NCBI GenBank assembly: GCA_963837815.1
Contig: CAWIOS010000016.1
Coordinates: 1 to 64,000 of the forward strand
Length of the DNA: 64,000 nucleotides
From: Fen-1273 sp963837815
Lineage (GTDB): Bacteria; Bacteroidota; Ignavibacteria; UBA10030; UBA6906
Direction of reading: 5' to 3'
A program made the translations under genes and the position numbers. The notes beneath the pieces were generated by a model, which had not been told where the DNA came from, did not search any database, and was given only the letters and a program-made list of their open reading frames with translations. Shown here piece after piece: positions 34,335-42,796 of this stretch (the first letter of the stretch is position 1; the number at the start of each line of letters is the position of its first letter).

Positions 34335-36674
34335 ATGACGAGCCATCGTTCTCGCATGACAATCGTCACCCGAAGCCTTCTCTTGCTGTCGACCATCCTA
34401 TCCAATATCGCGTTCGCCCAAACAGGTGAATCAAAAGACCGCTGCCACACTTTCTCTGCCCGGCAGCTGGACAACCTCATGGCGTTCACCAAACTGTACG
34501 GGTACATACGGTTCTTTCATCCCAGTGACGAAGCTGCGGGACTTGATTGGGACAAATTCGCGATGTACGGATCCGACAGAATGCTTTCATGCAGGGACCA
34601 GATGGAACTGAAGTCGGCGTTAACCCAGCTATTCGAACCGGTTGCCCCTTCGGTCCTGATCTATGACACGAAGCATCCTCCCCGAGCTGATGTCAGGATG
34701 TTCACCCCTATCGATACCACAGGCCTCAAGATGGTAGCATGGCAACATCTCGGGGTCGGGCTCTCCCCTCAGTCTGTCTACAGGAGCGTTCGCCTCAACC
34801 GCAAGAACATAGTGGCCGAAGGGAACAGCGACGGATACGGGACCATAACAGGAACCCTCGATGCTTCGCGCCTCCGCGGAAAGCACATCACGCTCAAAGC
34901 CGCGGTCAGGGCGGACCAAGGGAGCAGGGGGCAGCTCTGGCTGAGAGTAGATCGTCCCGGAGGGGAAATGGGCTTCTTCGACAACATGGGGGACCGTCCG
35001 ATAGTGTCGAGGGCATGGAATTACTATGAGATCACGGGCAAAGTAGATTCGGACGCATTCCGGATCATGTTCGGTTGCATATTGAACGGATTAGGGAAGG
35101 TCTGGCTCGACGATGTCCACATGCTTTCCGGCGAAGGCGACCATAGGGAAGAAATCAAACTCGCAAATCCCGATTTCGAAAACGATTCTGTCGGCACGAT
35201 ACCTCAGGGTTGGATTTGCGGGAGCACGGGCTATTTCGTCGAGGTTACCACCGAGACGGCCGCGGCCGGAGCGAAATCGGTCTCCATCAAATCCACAATC
35301 GCTGAACAGCCTTCCGAGCTCTTCCCCCAGCGTCCCTTGATCAGTGATATTGTCTTCTGCGACCTTCCCGGCGGAATCTCGTCCAGAGTGCCACTCGTAC
35401 TCTTCGCAGACAGTGCCGGCACGCTTCCTCGTGTCGACACGAACGCACTGGATAACCTGAAAAAGAAGATGGAAGACGAACTGCCGAAAACCATTACCGG
35501 CAACGAGCAAAGCGTACGACTGGGTGACATCGTCATCGCGTGGAACGTCTTCCAGCATTTCTATCCCTATTTCGATGTTGCCGGGTGTAACTGGGAGAAT
35601 GAACTCCCTCCAGCGCTGGAAGAAGCCGGCAGGGACTCCACCGAGACGGAATTTCTCAAAACGCTCCAGAGATTTGTCGCAAAGCTCGGGGACGGCCACG
35701 GGGGCGCCTCGCTGGCCTCCGATAAATCCAAGGCATTCCTCCCACCTGTGCAATGGACATGGGTGGAGGACAAACTCGTCATCATGGCTGTGTACGACTC
35801 ATCGACCGCAATGCCGGCAGTCGGCGACATTGTTCTGGACGTCAACGGAAAACCAGCACAACAGGCTCTCGAAGATGAGGAGATTATCATGTCGGCAGCG
35901 ACCCCCCAGTGGAGGAGATTCCGCGCACTTGCAAGCCTTCTGAAAGGCCCACAGAACTCCACACTGGAACTCAAGACAGAGAACAGCGCCGGCCGGGAGC
36001 GAACCTTCGCTCTTACCAGAACATTATCCATGGCACAACACTTCAACCTCGAGCGACAGCACCAGCGCCGGACTGCGCAAATTGCAGAAGGCATCTTCTA
36101 CGTTAATCTGAGTATCAGTGGTATGCCGGAGATTGACAGTCTCATGCCTGACCTGGCAAAGGCGCGCGGTGTCATGTGCGACCTCCGCGGCTATCCGAAC
36201 GGGAACCACGAACTGATCGGTCATCTGCTCAGCGCGCCCGACACATCGACACACTGGATGGCAATTCCGAAGACGATCTACCCCGACCGGAAGAAGTCAG
36301 CAGGATACGAATACAAGGGGTGGCAAGTGCAGCCAAAACAACCGCGCATCCTTGGGAAGGTGGTATTCCTGACTGACGGAAGAGCAATCAGTTACGCGGA
36401 GTCGTACATGAGCTTTGTCGAGCACTACAAACTGGCCGATATTGTGGGCGAACCTACCGCCGGCACAAACGGGAACGTCAATCCTTTCACGCTCCCCGGT
36501 GGATACAGGCTCACGTGGACGGGCATGAAAGTTACGAAACATGACGGGTCACGTCACCACGGTGTGGGAATCCAACCCACGATGCCAGTCCATCGTACAA
36601 TAAAGGGGATTCGCGAAGGAAAAGACGAGCAGCTGGAGGCCGCGATCAACCTGATTAACACAATCCCCAGGTAG
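34335..36674 (+). CDS. S41 family (C-terminal processing) peptidase, secreted
   Basis: 779 residues: signal peptide (SLLLLSTILSNIAFA), an S41 N-terminal helical part (LMAFTKLYGYIRFFHPSDEA), a carbohydrate-binding-like insert (about 135-320), a second N-terminal repeat (VIAWNVFQHFYPYFDVAGCN), a PDZ-like region (VGDIVLDVNGKPAQQALEDE) and the tail-specific protease core (VMCDLRGYPNG, VFLTDGRAISYAESYMSFVE, VGEPTAGTNGNVNPF). The candidate serine is in AISYAES. The general base Lys of Tsp-type proteases is not obvious, as in tricorn-like S41 members. Likely periplasmic. Confidence 0.85.
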   Translation: MTSHRSRMTIVTRSLLLLSTILSNIAFAQTGESKDRCHTFSARQLDNLMAFTKLYGYIRFFHPSDEAAGLDWDKFAMYGSDRMLSCRDQMELKSALTQLFEPVAPSVLIYDTKHPPRADVRMFTPIDTTGLKMVAWQHLGVGLSPQSVYRSVRLNRKNIVAEGNSDGYGTITGTLDASRLRGKHITLKAAVRADQGSRGQLWLRVDRPGGEMGFFDNMGDRPIVSRAWNYYEITGKVDSDAFRIMFGCILNGLGKVWLDDVHMLSGEGDHREEIKLANPDFENDSVGTIPQGWICGSTGYFVEVTTETAAAGAKSVSIKSTIAEQPSELFPQRPLISDIVFCDLPGGISSRVPLVLFADSAGTLPRVDTNALDNLKKKMEDELPKTITGNEQSVRLGDIVIAWNVFQHFYPYFDVAGCNWENELPPALEEAGRDSTETEFLKTLQRFVAKLGDGHGGASLASDKSKAFLPPVQWTWVEDKLVIMAVYDSSTAMPAVGDIVLDVNGKPAQQALEDEEIIMSAATPQWRRFRALASLLKGPQNSTLELKTENSAGRERTFALTRTLSMAQHFNLERQHQRRTAQIAEGIFYVNLSISGMPEIDSLMPDLAKARGVMCDLRGYPNGNHELIGHLLSAPDTSTHWMAIPKTIYPDRKKSAGYEYKGWQVQPKQPRILGKVVFLTDGRAISYAESYMSFVEHYKLADIVGEPTAGTNGNVNPFTLPGGYRLTWTGMKVTKHDGSRHHGVGIQPTMPVHRTIKGIREGKDEQLEAAINLINTIPR

Positions 36675-37139
36675 CGGGAAATGGCGCATCACAAAGCCGC
36701 CCCTGTGCAAGATTTGAGCCGCATGAGAAGATAGTCATCCGGACTCAGGTTGGATCCCAATCGGATGTCGGCTTACCTGGAATTCTGCCTGTGAAGCGAA
36801 GTGATATCAATGCCCGGGTACCTGAAGATCCGTCTTCCCACCTGAATGTTGGATCACTGGCATAATTATAAGAGTCTACTATGCAGTCGAAGCACGATCT
36901 TGAGCACAATCAAGATTCGCGGAGACAGCCATTTGAACCAAGGAGGAATGGCTGCGAATGAAAAAGGGGCGAGGTTTATCGTGACGGCAAGTGTTGACAG
37001 TCGCACGTGTGATTCATAGCTTTCACGCGTGTGCCTTGACAGGCCTCTTCTACTTTTCTGATTGCAGGATGGGGAAAGGGCTCTTTGTTCGATATTCCCG
37101 TGGCTGATCATACGGACTCGATCCTTAAGGGATCCCGCC
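36675..37139. other. Intergenic, nothing recognised
   Basis: 465 bases. Frames on both strands are short. One reads SQSDVGLPGILPVKRSDINA without a start and could be a gene trace. Confidence 0.3.
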
Positions 37140-37550
37140 ATGAAACCGCTATGCTGCGTATACGCTCTGGTTATGCTGACATTCTCTGGCTGTGCACAAC
37201 CGACCGGACTCAATCAGCAATCGGGCACGCCGCTTGATTCATCGGTGAACGGCAAGACCGTCGCGTATCCGCTTAACCAGTCGTTTGCCCTGGATCTGGA
37301 TGTACAAGCAGACGCCGGCTACCAATGGGACTGTAGCATCAGTAACCCGGCTGTTGCCACAATGGATCAGTCCCCATCGTTCAGGCCAAAGAACGGTGGG
37401 CCTGTTGTGCCGGGAGGGGCAACCGTAGAGACATTATACTTTCGTACCTCGGCGATCGGTCAGAGCACAATCACTTTGGTCGAGCACCAAAGCTGGCTGA
37501 AGGATGTCCCGCCTATCGTGACCATTCAGTTTACTGTGATAGTGAGGTAG
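37140..37550 (+). CDS. Chagasin-type (I42) protease inhibitor lipoprotein
   Basis: 136 residues from ATG 37140. A lipoprotein signal ends in LTFSGC (lipobox, Cys19). The mature part matches the chagasin/amoebiasin fold, which blocks papain-like cysteine proteases with three loops: GYQWDCS (the NPTTGYxW loop), a middle Gly-rich loop (VVPGGATVETLYFR) and EHQSW (the RPW loop). It is anchored to a membrane facing the periplasm or outside. Its role is probably defence against host, competitor or own proteases. Confidence 0.8.
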   Translation: MKPLCCVYALVMLTFSGCAQPTGLNQQSGTPLDSSVNGKTVAYPLNQSFALDLDVQADAGYQWDCSISNPAVATMDQSPSFRPKNGGPVVPGGATVETLYFRTSAIGQSTITLVEHQSWLKDVPPIVTIQFTVIVR

Positions 37551-38011
37551 ATCTCGTCGTTGATTAGACTCTCAAGAACGTATTGAGCCTCGGAGATCTC
37601 CATGTTTCGACCTGCGTCCCTTTCTCTCCTTATGTCGCTTCCTGATACCGTCCGCTCGATTCCTGTCGAAGTCGGTTTTTCACTGATCGATGCAAAAACC
37701 CATCACGCGGCCGCGCACCTTGACACACTGCAGGTGGGTCTATCACGCACACGAACTGGATATCTTGAAGGAGTGAGCCCGACCCCGACCCGGCCTCGCG
37801 TGAAGTCGGAGACTGGAGCTGAGGGGAAGGCGTGCGTTCTCTTTCAAACTGACAGATAATTCCCATCATTCCTCGTGATGAGATCGCAGAGATTGACAGT
37901 TGACGCAGGGCTCCATACATTTCGATTATGCCCTCTCTCATTGTTGCCGTGGCTTCATAAGAGCCTCCTTGTGAGCCGGGGTCGTGATGCCCATTGACGG
38001 GAAGTAAAGTC
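37551..38011 (+). other. Intergenic, nothing convincing
   Basis: 460 bases. An 85-codon frame at 37602-37859 lacks coding character and a ribosome binding site, so I do not call it. Confidence 0.3.
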
Positions 38012-40156
38012 ATGAGGACGATTCTGCTTTTGTTGGTCATGTTTGCTTCGTCTCTCTCGCTGTTCCCTCCTCCCTCTGTTGCACAATGGATCCCAACAAA
38101 CGGTCCCTACGGTGGCAGCAGTATGAGCACCTTCGTCGTCTTGGGGAATAAGGTATTCGCTGGCACTAATCACGGAGAGATCTTCTGTTCCTCTGACACC
38201 GGTACAAGTTGGATATCAGTCGATGCGAATCCGGTCCATGCGCAGGTGACTTCTCTTCTCGTCTCTGGATCGAGCCTCTTCGCAGGGTTTCAAAGAGGTG
38301 GAGTTTTTGGCTCGACCGATACTGGCAGAAGCTGGAGTGCGGTCAATAACGGCTTAACAAGTACTGATGTCTATGGACTTGCAGTTTCTGGAACGAACAT
38401 CTTCGCCGGGACTGGAAGCGGAGGTGTTTTTCGTTCTACCGATGGTGGCATGAGCTGGGTGGCAGTCAACTCCGGCTTGACAAATACTGTGGTAAGTAAT
38501 CTTGCTGTTTCAGGTGCAAATCTCTTTGCCGGGACGGACGGTGGCGTCTTTCGTTCTACCGACAGCGGTGCAAGTTGGACGTTGGGCAATAGTGGTATGA
38601 CCTACCTCATTAGGGCGCTTTGTGTCACCGGCACGAACCTCTTTGCGGCAACAGGTGCCGGTATCTTCCTTTCTACCGACAACGGCACAAGCTGGAACCT
38701 TGTCAACAATGGTATAACACCCCCTTATATCTGGTCTATTGCGGCCTCGGGCTCGAGCGTCTTTGCAGGAACCTACAGCGGCGTCTATCGTTCAACAAAC
38801 AACGGAGCAAGTTGGATGTTAGCAAGCTCCGGCTTGCCGGTTCCCTATAACGCTTATCCCGTCTACGCATTCGGTGTTGTGGGTACAAATCTCTTCGCTG
38901 GTACCTATGGGGACGGCATCTTTCGTTCCACCGACAACGGCGCAAGCTGGGTTGGGAGCAATACTGGGATATCGAACACTGATATCCATTCCCTGGCAGC
39001 ATCCGGCGGACAACTTTACGCGGGCGCCTATGGCGGCCTCGTCTTCCGTACAACCGATGACGGAGCAAACTGGGAGGGAGTCAATATCAGTACCACCTGT
39101 TATGATGTCTATGCCCTTGTCGTCTCCGGTTCGGCTCTCTTCGCTGGTACAGATTTTGGAGGGATCTTTTGTTCTACTGACTCCGGTGTAACCTGGAGTG
39201 CAGTCAATTCAGGTCTGCCCTTAAGTGTCTCGCCCACGGTCTTTAGTGTCCTTTCTCTTGCGGCATCCGGGGAGAATCTGTTTGCGGGAGCAAATACCGG
39301 TGGAGTTTTTCGCTCGACGAACAACGGCACAATCTGGACCGAAGCCGACTCGGGACTGACCGACACGCATATCCAGAGTCTCGCAGTTGCGGCTACGAAT
39401 GTCTTTGCCGGAACTCTACAAGGCGTTTTCCTCTCGGCGAACAACGGCACGAACTGGACGCCCGCTGGATTGTCGAATTATAGTGTCACAGCGCTTGCTT
39501 CCATCGACCGCGGGTTCGGTGGACCACTGATTTTTGCGGCAGCCAGACTGAATTATCCTCCCGGTCCGGTTTACGATGTCGGAGACAGTAGCGGTGTGTT
39601 TGTATCGGAGAATAACGGCAGCAGCTGGAGTGCGGTCACCGCGCCCTTTTCGGGCTTTTCTCAAATTCTAAAGGTTGACACGAAGCTGATTGCAGGCTCA
39701 GGGACAGGGGTTTTTCTCTCAACGGATTATGGGACGAACTGGAGTGCCGCCAGTACCGGACTGACGAACGTCAGCATCAGTGCTCTCTCCTTTGCCGACG
39801 GCAAGATCTTTGCCGGGTTTTCGGGGAATGGTGTATGGTCGCGCCGCTTCTCCGAGTTGAGTTCGGTGATTATGCCATCACTCAATGAGCCGATGCAGTT
39901 CGTATTGAGGCAGAACTACCCCAACCCCTTCAACCCCTCGACCACGATCAGCTACGCGCTGCCAACCAGGGCGCACATCACGCTGACCGTCTACAACATC
40001 CTCGGCCAGCAAGTGGCATCCCCGGTCAATGAAACCCAGGAGGCTGGGTCTCACGACGTGCGGTTCGATGGGAGCGGTCTCGCGAGCGGGGTGTACTTCT
40101 ATCGATTGAGGGCGGGGGAGTATGTGGCCACGAAGAAGCTTCTTGTTCTCCGGTGA
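38012..40156 (+). CDS. Secreted beta-propeller (YCF48/BNR-like) protein with T9SS domain
   Basis: 714 residues from ATG 38012. Signal peptide (ILLLLVMFASSLSLFPPPSV), then about a dozen repeats of 40-50 residues of the form NLFAGTxGGVFRSTDxGxSW with loops of NSGLTNT type, building one or two propellers. C-terminal type IX sorting domain (FVLRQNYPNPFNPSTTISYA ... SGVYFYRLRAGEY ... KKLLVLR). Such BNR/Ycf48-like repeats occur in sialidases and in Ycf48, but no sialidase catalytic residues are evident. A binding or structural surface protein is more likely. Repeats are near-identical in DNA in places, which favours recombination. Confidence 0.88.
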   Translation: MRTILLLLVMFASSLSLFPPPSVAQWIPTNGPYGGSSMSTFVVLGNKVFAGTNHGEIFCSSDTGTSWISVDANPVHAQVTSLLVSGSSLFAGFQRGGVFGSTDTGRSWSAVNNGLTSTDVYGLAVSGTNIFAGTGSGGVFRSTDGGMSWVAVNSGLTNTVVSNLAVSGANLFAGTDGGVFRSTDSGASWTLGNSGMTYLIRALCVTGTNLFAATGAGIFLSTDNGTSWNLVNNGITPPYIWSIAASGSSVFAGTYSGVYRSTNNGASWMLASSGLPVPYNAYPVYAFGVVGTNLFAGTYGDGIFRSTDNGASWVGSNTGISNTDIHSLAASGGQLYAGAYGGLVFRTTDDGANWEGVNISTTCYDVYALVVSGSALFAGTDFGGIFCSTDSGVTWSAVNSGLPLSVSPTVFSVLSLAASGENLFAGANTGGVFRSTNNGTIWTEADSGLTDTHIQSLAVAATNVFAGTLQGVFLSANNGTNWTPAGLSNYSVTALASIDRGFGGPLIFAAARLNYPPGPVYDVGDSSGVFVSENNGSSWSAVTAPFSGFSQILKVDTKLIAGSGTGVFLSTDYGTNWSAASTGLTNVSISALSFADGKIFAGFSGNGVWSRRFSELSSVIMPSLNEPMQFVLRQNYPNPFNPSTTISYALPTRAHITLTVYNILGQQVASPVNETQEAGSHDVRFDGSGLASGVYFYRLRAGEYVATKKLLVLR

Positions 40157-40212
40157 ACGTGCAGACGCGAGTGTGAGCCACGACGTAAGATCAGGTTCAG
40201 GGGAGTACTCGC

Positions 40213-40788
40213 ATGAAAGACATAGTTGCCGTTCTTATCCCTGGTTGGTTCTTGTGCAGTTGCAGTTCATCGATTCTCACCGATATTCCCCGGGAGTATT
40301 ACTGGCATCCGAACACAACCTCGTTTCCGGAGCTGCAGAATGATACGCGCGATGAGATGCTAACGTTTGTACTGCTCGACGGCCGGAGGTTTGAAGGTGC
40401 GCTGATTATGGCAAACCCGGATAGCATCGTGTGGAGTGATGCGGGCACATCAATCAGGTCAAGCTATCCGACTCACCAGGTCGATCGAATCCAACATGCG
40501 TCTCACCTGGTCCCTGTCCTTTTAGCGACATCTGTTTTTTGTATCGCGGGGGGTATATTAGGCGAACTCGCGGGAAGTGAGAGCGGAGGGGCTCACCCGA
40601 GTAGTGCGGCGGCAGGCGATGTCATTAAGGTTGCCGTCCCGGCTGCGGCCGTAGGTTTCTTCATTGGGTACCTGATTCCTCCTCCCGTCACGCGCGCATA
40701 TGAAATCACGCCCCTTACTTTCAAGCGTCCAGCGCAGCCGGATTCGAGTCATTCTGCTGCTCGTGCGTGCAGTGGGAACAACAGGTGA
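40213..40788 (+). CDS. Lipoprotein of unknown function
   Basis: 191 residues. Signal with lipobox-like FLCSC (Cys15 or 17), then a beta-rich domain (LTFVLLDGRRFEGALIMANP) and two helices near the C-terminus (VLLATSVFCIAGGILGELAG, AVPAAAVGFFIGYLIPPP). It starts 57 bases after the propeller protein gene, so possibly the same transcript. No family recognised. Confidence 0.6.
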   Translation: MKDIVAVLIPGWFLCSCSSSILTDIPREYYWHPNTTSFPELQNDTRDEMLTFVLLDGRRFEGALIMANPDSIVWSDAGTSIRSSYPTHQVDRIQHASHLVPVLLATSVFCIAGGILGELAGSESGGAHPSSAAAGDVIKVAVPAAAVGFFIGYLIPPPVTRAYEITPLTFKRPAQPDSSHSAARACSGNNR

Positions 40789-40926
40789 TCCGCGCACCTG
40801 CTTTGTAGGCAATTCGCATGTGAAGTTGTTTAATCCTCGATCCCCGACCAGGCTTCGGTGACGTCAAGGACCGTGGACGCTGCGGGTTCGCTGCAAGCGT
40901 GAGGAAGCAAATTACAGGGAGGGTAT

Positions 40927-41442
40927 ATGCGACACATGCTGATCTTGTTGGCCGTTCTCTGTGCACTTGGTGGATGCACTCTCCAGGACAATGGTTTTGA
41001 GCCACTTACACGAGGAACAACCCTGCGACAGACCACCCGAGGACGGATACTGAGCGTCAGCAGTGTTCGGGATAGCATTCTCTACACGTTCTCAGTATCG
41101 AGAGTATCGCTTGGTATTCATGACACACTGGCCGCGACATTAACATTGAACAATGAATCCTCGGCAACGGATACCCTGATGCTTGGGGAGGTGGCGCCTT
41201 CCCTAACAGGTTTTTGGTGGTTGACAAACTCGAACGGAGATACAGTAATGTCTCAACCACGCCTTCTAACATCAGTGCCTGCCATTCGTGTTTTGCTGGG
41301 TTCCCATCATTCATTGAGCGAATGGGTTGTATACCGGTCACTTGAGAACCCTTCGGGGGCCCCGCTTAGGCCGGGCTACTACACGCTCCATGAACACTTC
41401 GATGGGCTGTATTTTGCTCTCGACATTGTTGTGATCCCTTGA
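40927..41442 (+). CDS. Lipoprotein with BsuPI-like domain
   Basis: 171 residues, lipobox LGGC (Cys17). The central part (SVSRVSLGIHDTLAATLTLN then NESSATDTLML, with a later YTLHEHFDG) resembles the beta-sandwich of BsuPI-type proteinase inhibitors. That is suggestive, not proven. A GGGAGG ribosome site lies just ahead. Confidence 0.55.
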   Translation: MRHMLILLAVLCALGGCTLQDNGFEPLTRGTTLRQTTRGRILSVSSVRDSILYTFSVSRVSLGIHDTLAATLTLNNESSATDTLMLGEVAPSLTGFWWLTNSNGDTVMSQPRLLTSVPAIRVLLGSHHSLSEWVVYRSLENPSGAPLRPGYYTLHEHFDGLYFALDIVVIP

Positions 41443-42037
41443 GTCCCAATCCAAACCCGGGTGCTGGTCTACTTTCTCGTGGCTGCCAACCGGAATGAAA
41501 ACGACAGGTGCTGTCTACGAAACACCTCGCGTGTGGCTTGAGCGATCACCGATCCCGACACTGGCCGCGCGGCGACGTCCGGGAGTGTGGGAGCCGCTCG
41601 TGGGAAGCGCTCTCTCCTTCCCCCCATCCATTCTGTTTCGACCGCAGATTGCTTTTTCTTGGTCCATATTTCCGCCTGGAAGGACCAATTGCTCCGCAGC
41701 CCTCTCTCGATATGGAATTGGACCGTGTGAGAAGTAGCTGGCTCTCCGATTTACCACCGTCCCCCCCCAAGACCCATCATTGACCCCACCCGGTGCTTGC
41801 TGCTTGACTCCGCCGATCTACTCTCGCGGTGAGACCTACCTAAGAAGACAGCCTTTGCAAGATTTACACACACGGGTAAGAATATCCACACCGTAACAGC
41901 CTGCGGTTGGAAATATGTGTCATTTGCCCCAGGTGCGCGGTGGCACTGATGTTGACCGTTTCCGTAGTTCGGCTGCAACCGTGCTTTGCCGTTGATCGGA
42001 TTCCATCTGCATCTACTGAACCAGGGGAGATGCCACC
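41443..42037. other. Intergenic, nothing recognised
   Basis: 595 bases without a credible gene, including a CCCCCCCC run at 41761-41768. Two or three short frames overlap one another with no starts or binding sites. Confidence 0.3.
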
Positions 42038-42613
42038 ATGAAGAAGACGATACTTATTGTTCTAGCCACCATTACTTTGGGAGCAGTCGGCGCACTCGCC
42101 CTAAACTACTTCCAGTTGCAGTCGCCGATGAATTACGTCATCAAGAGGGACCCGCGAAATGATGGCATTGACGTTTCTGTGCATTATGGCAGCTTCATAG
42201 ATCCGTCAACATTGGTCTTCGATTTGCGTAAAGTATCCGGTTCAAAGAGTCCTGCAGATGTTTTTAGAGTCATGTTGCAGTATGCCGATCGGATCAAGGA
42301 AAGGCGGTTCGATGATATTGCGCTTGCCTACAAAGGTTCAATCAAATTCAAGGTCGAAGGCACCTATTTTCGGACGCTCGGTGAGGAATACGGAGTACAA
42401 AACGTTCTCTATACAATCCGCACTTTCCCTGAACATCTCAAGACCCCGGCGGGTACTCACGCATATCCAGAATGGACAGGCGGTTTGCTTGGAGTTATGA
42501 ACAAGCAAATGGAAGACTTCAGTGACTTCCACAGGCAATGGTATCTTTCTGACCAAGAGGGAAACGGTACGGTTCAAAATAGTCCGCACCCTCTAACCAT
42601 CAGCCGCAACTGA
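42038..42613 (+). CDS. Conserved single-span membrane protein
   Basis: 191 residues: N-terminal membrane anchor (ILIVLATITLGAVGALALNY), then a soluble domain with YRDPRNDGIDVSVHYG-like start, DIALAYKGSIKFKVEG and YGVQNVLYTIRTFPEHLKTP. The domain has relatives in Proteobacteria as uncharacterised proteins. GGGGAGAT precedes the start. Function unknown. Confidence 0.6.
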   Translation: MKKTILIVLATITLGAVGALALNYFQLQSPMNYVIKRDPRNDGIDVSVHYGSFIDPSTLVFDLRKVSGSKSPADVFRVMLQYADRIKERRFDDIALAYKGSIKFKVEGTYFRTLGEEYGVQNVLYTIRTFPEHLKTPAGTHAYPEWTGGLLGVMNKQMEDFSDFHRQWYLSDQEGNGTVQNSPHPLTISRN

Positions 42614-42796
42614 CGATTAGGGGGGGAGCAATAATCTGGTTTCAATGAGAGAAGGAACGTCCTGCCGTTGTCTCAGGAAATGTTTGCGGTGCTTTCCCTC
42701 TCTTCATCGTCTGAAAGGCCGGTCGGCCTCTCAACCGTAGGAACATCCGGTTCTTCTCCGTATATTTCCGGGTGTATCATATCTCCTACGATTCCC

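Noticed and set aside
37602..37859. 85-codon frame upstream of the propeller gene
   Set aside because: No ribosome binding site, no family, and poor coding character.
38371..39450. CRISPR-like periodic repeats in the propeller gene
   Set aside because: The repeats are in-frame protein repeats of 40-50 codons, not short palindromic repeats with unique spacers.
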